42,641 nt of DNA, taken from NCBI GenBank assembly GCA_902812405.1, contig CADDZI010000017.1, forward strand, positions 1-42,641, read 5' to 3'. The stretch is from a bacterium (GTDB lineage: Bacteria > Vulcanimicrobiota > Vulcanimicrobiia > Eremiobacterales > Eremiobacteraceae). Made by a program: the position numbers and the translations under genes. The notes under the pieces are model-generated. The model searched no databases and was not told where the DNA came from. It saw nothing but the letters and a program-made list of their open reading frames with translations. Shown here one piece after another: positions 33,484 through 41,015 of this stretch; within the stretch, counting starts at the first letter, position 1, and every line of letters begins with the position of its first letter.

Positions 33484-34329
33484 ATGGGCGCAATGGACAA
33501 ACATCGTCTCCCCATCTTTTTCATGCACGTCCCAAAGTGCGGCGGATCCTCGCTGGCGACGCTCCTGCGACGCCAGTTTCGGCCTCACGACATTTGCCCG
33601 GTTCCAGCCGACGGCGAGTGGCCGACCGCCGTGTCGGCGAACCGCAGCTACGCTCTCTACTGCGGCCACTTCAGCATGGATTTTCTCGAGCGTTGGAACG
33701 GCTGCGGCACGAAACTGCTCATGCTGCGCCAACCCCTGGCCCGCGTGGTATCTCTGTACGACTATTGGCGTTCCTACCGCTGGGAGTATATCCGCGAGAA
33801 TCTTCCCGCACACAACGGCCCGGCTTTGGCAAAGTCTCTTGCCTTTTCGGATTTTTTGCGTCATCCTCAGGTAGCACCCAACATCTACGACGCTGCCGCC
33901 GCCCAGTTGCTCGGACGCCGGGCGCACCTCATCACCGAGGACCCGTCGGCGGCAACGCGCGAGGCGATCACTGCACTGCAGCGCTTCGATTGGATCGGCA
34001 TGGCCGAGGACTTTGCGGACTCGGTGGCTCGGTTGGCGGTGCAGCTCGGCATGCCACTTCCAGACGTCATGCCCCGTGAGAACGCATCCGGCCCCGGCAC
34101 GCCGAGCTTACCCCAATTCGAGCCAGTGACGCGAACAGAGCCGACAGAGAACGATCGCCGGCGCATCCTGGAGGGGAACCGAATCGATATCGCCGTCTAT
34201 GAAGCGGCTTGCAGACTTGTCAGTCTACCCGCCACCACCCAGGCGACGGAGCACAGCCGTAGTTCCTCGCCCGCAACTCGTGCACGCCGATACTTTGAAC
34301 ACGCGGGCGGCGGCTGCGCCAACCGCTGA
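33484..34329 (+). CDS. Sulfotransferase family 2-type protein
   Basis: This 281-residue protein has the PAPS-binding start FFMHVPKCGGSSLATLLRR near residues 12-30 and the second motif LLMLRQPLARVVSLYDYWR. Both are typical of the Sulfotransfer_2 family, which includes carbohydrate O-sulfotransferases. It differs clearly from the other sulfotransferase at 25293-26153, which has the SPRTGNTW form. The C-terminal part has low-complexity serine and arginine runs. The start may be the ATG at 33484 or the one at 33493; neither has a strong ribosome-binding site. The acceptor is probably a sugar, since the next two genes encode glycosyltransferases, but this is inferred. Confidence 0.8.
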   Translation: MGAMDKHRLPIFFMHVPKCGGSSLATLLRRQFRPHDICPVPADGEWPTAVSANRSYALYCGHFSMDFLERWNGCGTKLLMLRQPLARVVSLYDYWRSYRWEYIRENLPAHNGPALAKSLAFSDFLRHPQVAPNIYDAAAAQLLGRRAHLITEDPSAATREAITALQRFDWIGMAEDFADSVARLAVQLGMPLPDVMPRENASGPGTPSLPQFEPVTRTEPTENDRRRILEGNRIDIAVYEAACRLVSLPATTQATEHSRSSSPATRARRYFEHAGGGCANR

Positions 34330-34383
34330 CGGGCGGGCAGGCGCGGCCAACACAACGGGAGGGCGCACAGGGAGACCAAAGAC

Positions 34384-35418
34384 GTGAAGGTTGCCGTCCT
34401 TACCAACCGCGTGCCGTTTATTCACGGCGGCGCCGAAGAGTTATGCGAGCATTTGGTCCGTAATCTCAACCGGGCAGGCATTGATGCGGAAGCCTTTCGC
34501 CTGCCGTTTACGTGGGAGCCCGCGGAGCGGTTGGTGGAGGAGATGTTGATTGCTCGCAGTCTTCGCTTGGAAGGAGTGGAGCGCGTTATCGCGCTGAAGT
34601 TTCCGGCCTACCTCGTGCCGCATCCCAATAAAGTCCTCTGGCTTCTCCCCCACTACCGTCAGGCCTACGATCGGTGGGATGCCAACCAGTCCAATATTCC
34701 CCGTTCGGCGCGCGGCCGGCATCTGCGGGCGTGCATCCAGCGCGCCGACGACCTGGCGTTTCGCGAGATGCGCTGGATCTTTGCCAATTCCCAAACAACG
34801 GCCCGCAGGTTGTCCGCGTACAGCGGCGTTGCCAGCCATGTCCTGCCGCCACCACTGAACGACCCAGAGCTTTTCACCGGCGGAGAGTCCCGAGGCTACA
34901 TCCTGGCCGGCGGACGCATCAACGCAGCCAAGCGGCAGGCATTGATCCTGGAAGCTCTGCGCGATGCCCCCGGAGCACAGCTCGTCATCGCCGGGCCACC
35001 CGATACGCCCGAAGATGCCCAGGCTCTCCACGCCCTCGTTGCCGCCTGGCATCTGCGGGACCGCGTTCATCTCGAGCTGCGCTTTCTCCCTCGGCACGAG
35101 CTTGCCGATCTCGTCAACCACGCGCAGGCCGTCGCATACCTGCCGCACGCCGAGGATTCCATGGGCTACGTGACGATGGAAGCCTTCGCCGCAGGCAAAC
35201 CTGTGATCACAACGACGGACAGCGGCGGCGTCTTGGAATTGGTACGTCACGGGCGGACCGGGTGGGTGTCGGGACCAAACCCGGCGGCTCTGGCAGCGGC
35301 GTTACGCGAGGCTGCGGCGGACCCGAGGCGGGCGGCGGCGATGGGCGAAAATGCGCGGCAGGCATGGCAGGCGTTGGGCTTGACGTGGCCGGCAACCATC
35401 GCTCGGCTCATGGCGTAA
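34384..35418 (+). CDS. GT4-family glycosyltransferase
   Basis: This 344-residue GT-B enzyme has the N-terminal acceptor-domain start MKVAVLTNRVPFIHGGAEELCEHLVR. Its C-terminal donor domain has YILAGGRINAAKRQALILEAL, LVIAGPPDTPEDAQAL and the E-x7-E-like stretch HAEDSMGYVTMEAFAAGKPVI followed by TTTDSGGVLELV. Donor and acceptor are unknown. The GTG at 34384 has GGGAG nine bases upstream. It is similar in N-terminal pattern to the gene at 37805-38842 (both start MKVxxL and have the HGGA/GGAR element), so these may be related transferases of one pathway. It is followed by another transferase after one base. Confidence 0.9.
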   Translation: MKVAVLTNRVPFIHGGAEELCEHLVRNLNRAGIDAEAFRLPFTWEPAERLVEEMLIARSLRLEGVERVIALKFPAYLVPHPNKVLWLLPHYRQAYDRWDANQSNIPRSARGRHLRACIQRADDLAFREMRWIFANSQTTARRLSAYSGVASHVLPPPLNDPELFTGGESRGYILAGGRINAAKRQALILEALRDAPGAQLVIAGPPDTPEDAQALHALVAAWHLRDRVHLELRFLPRHELADLVNHAQAVAYLPHAEDSMGYVTMEAFAAGKPVITTTDSGGVLELVRHGRTGWVSGPNPAALAAALREAAADPRRAAAMGENARQAWQALGLTWPATIARLMA

Positions 35419-35419
35419 C

Positions 35420-36712
35420 ATGCACCTTCTATGGGCCGGGCCCTGGAATGAGCGCTCGGCAGTCGCGCAGGTCGGCAGCCGCGTCGTCGCGGCGTTAACG
35501 GAGCGCGGGCATCAGGTCGAAGTCATCCGCACTGAAACCGGCACCAGCGCTTGGTTGCCGGCTCGGCACTCCGATGTGCCGGTTCGCTTCTGGAAAGATT
35601 CCCGCGTGCGCAGGCGCACGGCGCGGGCCGACGCCCTGATCGTCAACCTCGGCGACCACTATGGCTTCCACGGGGCGATGGTGCCGGCACTCTTCACGAT
35701 GAATGCCGTCGGCATCATCCACGATCGCGTGCTGGCGCACCTGGTGCTGGACTGGTCGCTGCGCCGTGCTCGCGGCGAGGTGAGCTTGCGCCCCCTGGTC
35801 AACGCCCTCTATGGTTCGCAGGCTTGGCCGTCCGGTCAAACCTTTGCCACCGCGTTTGCGACGCCGGGCGGCGAGCGCACGATGCTTGAAGTGTTTGCCG
35901 GCTGCCTTGCGGGAGCTGTCGTCCACGCCGAACACTATGCCGGCCCGGTGCGGTCATCGTGTCCGGGCCCAGTTGCCGTGCTTGGCCTGCCCTTGCTCTT
36001 CGACGACCTGCCTGCGCCCCGAACGATTCCCGCACGCGAGCTTGTTGTCGCGTCCATCGGGGTCGTCAACGCCAACAAACGCGTGGACCAACTCCTGCAC
36101 GCGATTGGTTCGCACCCACGTCTGCGCCAGGTCTGCCGGGTACGTGTCATCGGCCCTATCGAAGAAACGGAAAGAGACCGGCTGACCGCTCTTTCCCGGC
36201 GCCTGGGCCTATCGGCCGTGTCCTTCACCGGTTGGGTGAGCGACGCGCAGTTGTGCCGCGAACTCGAGGGCGTGGACGTCATTTCGTGTCTGCGCTATCC
36301 GGCCTTGGAAGGCGGTTCGGCATCGCTTGTCTTGGCGTTGCAGTCCGGCCGGCCTACGTTGGTCTCGCATCACGGCGTCTATGCGGAGGTGCCGGAGGAT
36401 GCCGTTTTGCCGTGCACGCCAGGCAATGAGGCGCCGGATATCGCACGCCACCTTGCGTGGGTACTCGCTGAGCCGGCTCGGGCGCACGACCTTGGCGAGC
36501 GAGCGCGGTCGTATGTCTACCGCCAACATTCGGTAGACCGTTATGCTGCGGGCCTGATTGACCTAACCGTTGCGGCAGTCGCGGCATCACCCGGCACGCA
36601 GACCGGCAGGGCCCTCGGCCGGACACTGGCAACCTTTGGCGTTGGTATAGACGACCCGGCAGTCTCACGGATTGCCGGTGCGTTGGCAGAACTGCTGGGA
36701 GACCGCTCGTGA
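35420..36712 (+). CDS. Glycosyltransferase, GT4-like, second of pair
   Basis: This 430-residue protein starts MHLLWAGPWNERSAVAQVGSRV (as parts) and has the GT-B donor-domain features VVASIGVVNANKRVDQLLHAI, RVRVIGPIEETERDRLTAL, FTGWVSDAQLCRELEGVDVISCLRYP (in parts) and a later acidic active-site region EGGSASLVLALQSGRPTLV. It looks like a glycosyltransferase family 4 member, longer than its neighbour because of an extra N-terminal and a C-terminal helical part. The ATG follows the previous stop by one base, and its stop overlaps the aminotransferase start (GTGA). No specificity can be read. Confidence 0.85.
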   Translation: MHLLWAGPWNERSAVAQVGSRVVAALTERGHQVEVIRTETGTSAWLPARHSDVPVRFWKDSRVRRRTARADALIVNLGDHYGFHGAMVPALFTMNAVGIIHDRVLAHLVLDWSLRRARGEVSLRPLVNALYGSQAWPSGQTFATAFATPGGERTMLEVFAGCLAGAVVHAEHYAGPVRSSCPGPVAVLGLPLLFDDLPAPRTIPARELVVASIGVVNANKRVDQLLHAIGSHPRLRQVCRVRVIGPIEETERDRLTALSRRLGLSAVSFTGWVSDAQLCRELEGVDVISCLRYPALEGGSASLVLALQSGRPTLVSHHGVYAEVPEDAVLPCTPGNEAPDIARHLAWVLAEPARAHDLGERARSYVYRQHSVDRYAAGLIDLTVAAVAASPGTQTGRALGRTLATFGVGIDDPAVSRIAGALAELLGDRS

Positions 36713-37263
36713 CCTCACCCGTGATCCCCGTGTACAAGCCTGACTTGGGCGGTAACGAGCGGCGTTACGTGCTCGAATGCCTGGACAGCACGTGGATCTC
36801 TTCGCTGGGTGCGTTCATCCCGAAGTTCGAGGCGGCAGTGGCGGCGGTCACCGGTGCGCGTCACGCCATCGCGGTGTGCAATGGAACCGTCGCACTGCAT
36901 CTGGCGTTGCACTGCCTGGACCTGGGCGCCGGGGATGAGGTCATCGTCCCCACCTTTACGTACATCGCTTCGGTCAACACGATCGCGCAGACGGGCGCCC
37001 GGCCCGTCTTTGCCGATGCCCGCCCATCTGACTGGAACATCGATCCTGACGATGCGGCGCGTCTCATCACGCCACGGACGAAGGCGATTCTCCTCGTGCA
37101 CCTCTATGGTGCGGCCTGCGACATGACGGCGCTGACGGCGCTGTCGGCACGTCACGGCTTGCACCTGGTCGAGGATTGCGCGGAGGCGCTCGGAACAACG
37201 CGCGAGGGGCGTCACGTCGGCACCTACGGTATCGCGGGAACGTTCAGTTTCTTCGGCAACTAG
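36709..37263 (+). pseudogene. DegT/DnrJ/EryC1 aminotransferase, N-terminal part, ends at amber codon
   Basis: This family makes amino sugars with pyridoxal phosphate. The first 184 codons are a good N-terminal half: VIPVYKPDLGGNERRYVLECLDSTWISSLG (in parts), AIAVCNGTVALHLALHCLDLGAGDEVIVPTFTYIAS (in parts), HLYGAACDMTALTALSARHGLHLVEDCAEALG (in parts) and GTFSFFGN. The next codon, number 185 at 37261-37263, is TAG. In the family this position is the catalytic lysine of the FFGNK-TxTxGEGG motif; the following codons read TVTCGEGGMVVTNDDG. The gene starts with GTG overlapping the previous stop. Together with the frameshift in the next part it is interrupted twice. It is either a pseudogene or affected by sequence errors. 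Confidence 0.85.
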
Positions 37264-37813
37264 ACCGTCACGTGCGGCGAGGGCGGCATGGTCGTCACCA
37301 ACGACGATGGGTATGCCGCGCGGGGTGCGCCAAACCAAAGGCCAGGGGCAGTCCCTCACGCGCCGTTACTGGCATGAGGTCTTGGGGTTCAATTATCGGA
37401 TGACCAACGTGGCGGCGGCCATCGGCCTGGCGCAGATGGAGCGCCTGCACGACATCGCGGCACGCAAGCAGGCCATCGCGAAGCGGTACCGCGAGCTGCT
37501 CGGCGACCTGCCGATAACCTTCCAGAGTTTCGATCCGGGCGTCGAGAGCTCGCACTGGCTGGTGAGCCTCTTGCTCCCGGCCGGCGTTGACCGCGATGTG
37601 GTCATGGCCCACATGGCCGGACTAGGCATCGAGACGCGCCCGGTATTTCATTGCGCGCATCGCATGCCGATGTATGCACGAGACGATCATTTTCCGGTCG
37701 CCGAGGATATCGCCGCACGCGGTTTGTCGCTTCCCAGCTACCCGGCCCTGACCACCGAGGAGCAGGAGGGCGTCGCGGCTGCGCTGCGCAGCGCGCTCCA
37801 GAACTTAGGCTAG
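37264..37813 (+). pseudogene. DegT/DnrJ/EryC1 aminotransferase, C-terminal part, frameshifted
   Basis: After the amber codon the frame continues TVTCGEGGMVVTNDDGYAARG and then is lost. Removing one G from the run GGGG at 37322-37325 restores YAARVRQTKGQGQSLTRRYW. The correct frame continues through HEVLGFNYRMTNVAAAIGLAQMERL (the second conserved family region) to a stop at 37811-37813, with WLVSLLLPAGVDRDVV and GIETRPVFHCAHRMP. Restored, the gene has 368 codons including the stop, normal for the family. An open frame from ATG at 37307 covers only the C-terminal two-thirds of this part. The convergent GT4 gene overlaps the end by nine bp. Confidence 0.85.
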
Positions 37814-38842
37814 GAGCGCGTCCACCACCAGGTCCCACCCGATGTCCAGCTTCTCGAGCCTGCGCTGAGCTGCGTGACCCAACTCCTGCGCCAGACGCCG
37901 ATCCGTGTAGAGGCGGTCGAATGCCTCGGCCAGTCCTTGCGGCGTCGGCGGTGTCACGAGGCCGCACTCTTCGGGGACGACAAACTCCAAGAGACCGCCC
38001 GCATCCGACACCGTCACCGTGCAACGTTGCGCGTGGGCGGCCTCCAGAGTCGAATAGCCGTAGGAATCTTCATCCAAGGGTACGTACGCCAGCGCCAACG
38101 CGCCGGCCAGACGCTGCGCCTTCTCCTCCTCACTGATCCAGCGATCTTCGAGGATGACCTTGTCGCCAAGTCCGTGCCGCGCAATTCGCCCGCGCAAGCC
38201 GGCGACGTAGCCCGGGCTCATGCTCGCCCCGCACAGCCGCAGCCGCACTCCGCTGCGGACGTAGCGCATCGCATCGAGGAGCAGGTCCTGTCGCTTGTGA
38301 GGTTCCATCCGGCTGATGCAGACAATCTCGTCGCCGTACGGACCGCTGTGGAAAATCTCGGGTCTCGCCAGCGGCGGGTAGAGCACCCGGCTTGGGATGC
38401 CGTTGTAGCGCAGCAAGCGTTCCTGGACCGTCCGCGAAATGGTATAGACGGCACGCGCCTCGGAGAGAGCCGCGGTGTCGGCGCGCATGACCGCCTCGCG
38501 CAGGGCTCGCGACGGAGCCGTGTCCGGCAGGGGATTGAACGAACTCTCCCACAGGTCGTAGTACAGCCGGATGTGGTGAATGAACCACGCGACCTTGTTG
38601 CTGTGGCGTACGACGTGCGCCGGCGGCCGAAACGTGATCACACGATCGAAATAATTCTCCAGCGAGATGAGCCGAAAGGCCGCCATTTGTTCCAGAATCG
38701 TTTGCGGGTCGTCGCTGCTGGGCAGGTAGACGACTTCCGACCGGATACCGCGCTCGGCGAGTTTTTCGTGTAGCCAGTCCACGATGTTGCGCGCACCGCC
38801 CAAAACCAGCGGCACGCAGGAGGAGATGAGCCCGACCTTCAC
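37805..38842 (-). CDS. GT4-family glycosyltransferase
   Basis: This 345-residue GT-B enzyme begins MKVGLISSCVPLVLGGARNIVDWL and has a donor domain with VCISRMEPHKRQDLLLDAMRYV, LRLCGASMSPGYVAGL and DEDSYGYSTLEAAHAQRCTVTV followed by SDAGGLLEFV. It resembles the transferase at 34384-35418 in length and N-terminal pattern. It is on the minus strand, starting with GTG at 38842; the end of the acyltransferase gene overlaps this as GTGA. So FkbM gene, acyltransferase and this gene form one tightly packed minus-strand unit, converging on the aminotransferase gene. Donor and acceptor are not visible. Confidence 0.9.
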   Translation of the reverse strand: MKVGLISSCVPLVLGGARNIVDWLHEKLAERGIRSEVVYLPSSDDPQTILEQMAAFRLISLENYFDRVITFRPPAHVVRHSNKVAWFIHHIRLYYDLWESSFNPLPDTAPSRALREAVMRADTAALSEARAVYTISRTVQERLLRYNGIPSRVLYPPLARPEIFHSGPYGDEIVCISRMEPHKRQDLLLDAMRYVRSGVRLRLCGASMSPGYVAGLRGRIARHGLGDKVILEDRWISEEEKAQRLAGALALAYVPLDEDSYGYSTLEAAHAQRCTVTVSDAGGLLEFVVPEECGLVTPPTPQGLAEAFDRLYTDRRLAQELGHAAQRRLEKLDIGWDLVVDALLA

Positions 38843-39485
38843 CGTACCGGCTCGGCGGCTCGACGCAAGGGGCGCGCGGGGACGCCGCCGACGAGGGCAC
38901 CCGGCGCGTCGTCGACGACGGCAGCGCCGGTCGCCACGACCGCATCCTCCCCGATAACAATGCGCGGCCGGACCGCCGCCCCCGCACCGACGAGAGCCCG
39001 CTCCCCGACCGTGACGCGGCCGGCCAGCGCGAAGCCGGGTACAATGTGCGCCGCAGGACCGATAATCGTCTCATGATCGAGGATGGCGCCGGTGTTGATG
39101 ATCGCCGCTTCGTGCACCCTCGCTTCGGTGCCGACGACCGCGCGCGCCATCACCACGGTGCCATCGTGGATGCGGGCGCTGGGAGAGATGCTGGCGTGGG
39201 GATGGATGATGGACGGCAACCTGAAGCCCAACTGGAACAAATGCGCGCCAGCTCCTGGCGCAGGCGGTTGTCACCGACGGCCACCACCGCGTCGCGAACA
39301 CCGCGCCCGTAGAGGGCGGCCAGCATGTCGTCACCCCCCAGCACGGGAACGCCCAGCACCTCGCGGGCGGGCGGAGCCGGGTCGGTGAGACCGATAATGT
39401 CGAAGATGCCCGTCGCGCGAACGGCTTCCACGACCACTTTCGCGTGACCGCCTGCACCGATGATGACCACGGGCCGCAGACTCAT
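38839..39485 (-). pseudogene. NeuD-type sugar O-acyltransferase with one-base frameshift
   Basis: The N-terminal part from ATG at 39485 is MSLRPVVIIGAGGHAKVVVEA, a NeuD/PglD-like nucleotide-binding start, and runs to RQELARI. The left-handed beta-helix hexapeptide part lies in another frame: LPSIIHPHASISPSARIHDGT, INTGAILDHETIIGPAAHIVPG (in parts), GAGAAVRPRIVIGEDAVVATGAAVV (in parts), ending GGVPARPLRR. The frames join if one T is added to the run TTT at about 39240-39242, giving ELARILFQLGFRLPSIIHP and a gene of 216 codons including the stop. The start overlaps the FkbM stop (ATGA). The family uses acetyl-CoA to acetylate sugars. The break may be an error or real. Confidence 0.8.
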
Positions 39486-40477
39486 ACCGGCGGAGCCCCA
39501 ACGAAGTCGGGATACATGCCTCTCACGAGGAGCAGATTCATGGAGACGACGCTCTCCAAACCCTCGCGGCGCAACGGCCGGCACACTCCCGTGAGCTCGT
39601 CGATCTCGTAGAGGTCGAAGTCGGCTTGCCGAAAGGTATCCAGCCACTCGGAAATCTCGACGTTCGCCCGGGCCAGGTGACTGGGCCCGAACTCGACAAT
39701 GAGGGCCAGGTTAGGGTTGTCGGCAATGGTTCGTTGCATGCCGCGCCAAACGGGAATTTCATATCCCTCAGCGTCGATCTTCACCAGCGCCACCTTCGTG
39801 CCCGGCGCAACAATGGCATCCACGCGGCGCAACGGTACCTCGATGACCTGCCGCACGTCGTCCAGGGGCAAGAGCGAGCTGTGTCCGAGAATCGTCCCCA
39901 CGTGCATGCGTGCCGAACCGAAAGAATCCGCCGCCGCGCACTGCTCCACGCGGACTCTGGAGGCCACACCGTTGAGCGCCAGGCTTCTGCGCAAGACATC
40001 CGCCAGGCGCGGGACGGGCTCAATCGCGATAACCATCCCCCTACCACCCACGCAGCGTGCAGCCGGGAGCGTCAGCAAACCGATGTTGGCGCCGACATCG
40101 ACAAAGGTGTCTCCCTCGCGCAGCAAGCGCGTTATGATGGATGTTGTGCCTGGCTCGAGCACACCGCCCTCGGCGACGCACGTCACCAAAGCTTCGTCTT
40201 CGGCTGGAACGATGAGTCTGCCGTACGGTGTTGCGACGAGGATCTCGTCCCGACCCAAGCGTGGCCGGCGCAACTGGCGTAGCCTGTCGAGACCGGTCGT
40301 GAAGAGCTGCGTGAGAGCATGTACGTTAGGCCTGCGGGGAGCCGCTTGCGCTGGGCTAGCCAGACCATGGTAAAGCCGGATGCCGGCCTGCACGGCTTTG
40401 GTCAGCTGCCCGGTGTCGTGCGGGCTCTGTACAGGCGGACGGTCATCAAGGAGATCTGTGGGCTGCGAACGCTCCAT
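39482..40477 (-). CDS. FkbM-family SAM-dependent methyltransferase
   Basis: This 331-residue protein has the SAM-binding motif FVDVGANIGLLTLPAA near residues 125-140, IAIEPVPRLADVLRRSLALNG, and the FkbM-type VPLRRVDAIVAP followed by VALVKIDAEGYEIPVWRGM. The N-terminal 75 residues are variable, with a basic stretch. FkbM-type enzymes mostly O-methylate sugars or polyketide-like products; here a glycan is likely because of the neighbours. The stop overlaps the acyltransferase start (ATGA). The ATG at 40477 has no strong ribosome-binding site, and the YkvA-like gene ends nine bases upstream. Confidence 0.9.
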   Translation of the reverse strand: MERSQPTDLLDDRPPVQSPHDTGQLTKAVQAGIRLYHGLASPAQAAPRRPNVHALTQLFTTGLDRLRQLRRPRLGRDEILVATPYGRLIVPAEDEALVTCVAEGGVLEPGTTSIITRLLREGDTFVDVGANIGLLTLPAARCVGGRGMVIAIEPVPRLADVLRRSLALNGVASRVRVEQCAAADSFGSARMHVGTILGHSSLLPLDDVRQVIEVPLRRVDAIVAPGTKVALVKIDAEGYEIPVWRGMQRTIADNPNLALIVEFGPSHLARANVEISEWLDTFRQADFDLYEIDELTGVCRPLRREGLESVVSMNLLLVRGMYPDFVGAPPV

Positions 40478-40486
40478 GATCGACGT

Positions 40487-40789
40487 CTATGGGGTGACGT
40501 TTTTTGGGCTGCGACGTCGCGCTTCGCCAAAATACTCGGCGCGCACCTCGGGCGGGCACAACCGTACGAAGAGCATTGCCAGAAGGCTCAGCAAGGCAAC
40601 GTCGTCCACGACCCCGACGAGCGGGATGTCGCCTATGAGATCAAACGGTGAGAGGATGGCACATGCGGCCGCCACCGTCGCCACCTTGAGACCTAGCGAC
40701 ACGCGGTTATCCAAAAACAGACGCACGAGGCGCGCGAGATAGCGGCGGGCCATCCACAGACTCTTCAGACGCACAATCAGGGCAAGCAT
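40487..40789 (-). CDS. YkvA/DUF1232 family small membrane protein
   Basis: This 100-residue protein has the DUF1232 core SPFDLIGDIPLVGVVDDVALL with two hydrophobic segments around it and a basic N-terminal stretch (RLKSLWMARRYLARLVRLF). The family's function is not known; members are small membrane proteins found in many bacteria. It starts at the ATG at 40789 and ends nine bases before the FkbM methyltransferase start, so it is likely first in that minus-strand unit. The core motif is conserved and the length is typical. Confidence 0.88.
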   Translation of the reverse strand: MLALIVRLKSLWMARRYLARLVRLFLDNRVSLGLKVATVAAACAILSPFDLIGDIPLVGVVDDVALLSLLAMLFVRLCPPEVRAEYFGEARRRSPKNVTP

Positions 40790-40842
40790 ATCGACCCCTT
40801 CTCAGGTGGTGGGACCTTCTCCCACATGCCTTCTGTTGTGTC

Positions 40843-40965
40843 GTAGCGGTCGGCCTTGGCCGACCGTCGCGCTTGCGCGACCGACGAATCCTACCCGCTC
40901 CAAGGGCCGCAACGGGACATAGCACGAAATCGTGGTAGGTAGCGGTCGCGCTTGCGCGACCGATC
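40843..40965. repeat. Dispersed palindromic repeats between YkvA-like gene and FAD oxidoreductase
   Basis: A double unit starts at 40843 with GTAGCGGTCGGCCTTGGCCG and continues with a CGCGCTTGCGCG core to about 40885. A single unit GTAGCGGTCGCGCTTGCGCG starts at 40939. They lie in the 226-bp gap 40790-41015, which has no gene that I can support. The first unit carries a GGCC-TT-GGCC core, the second the CGCGC-TT-GCGCG core; both core forms also occur at 21856-22025. Confidence 0.8.
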
Positions 40966-41015
40966 GGACCATACCGCCTGAGGGCTTGCGCGCATCGCAG
41001 GTCCGCCTAGCGAGG

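Noticed and set aside
37261-37263. Amber codon decoded as pyrrolysine or another amino acid in the aminotransferase
   Set aside because: A frameshift follows about 60 bases later, so the gene is broken anyway; no suppression genes are in view. Decay or error is simpler.
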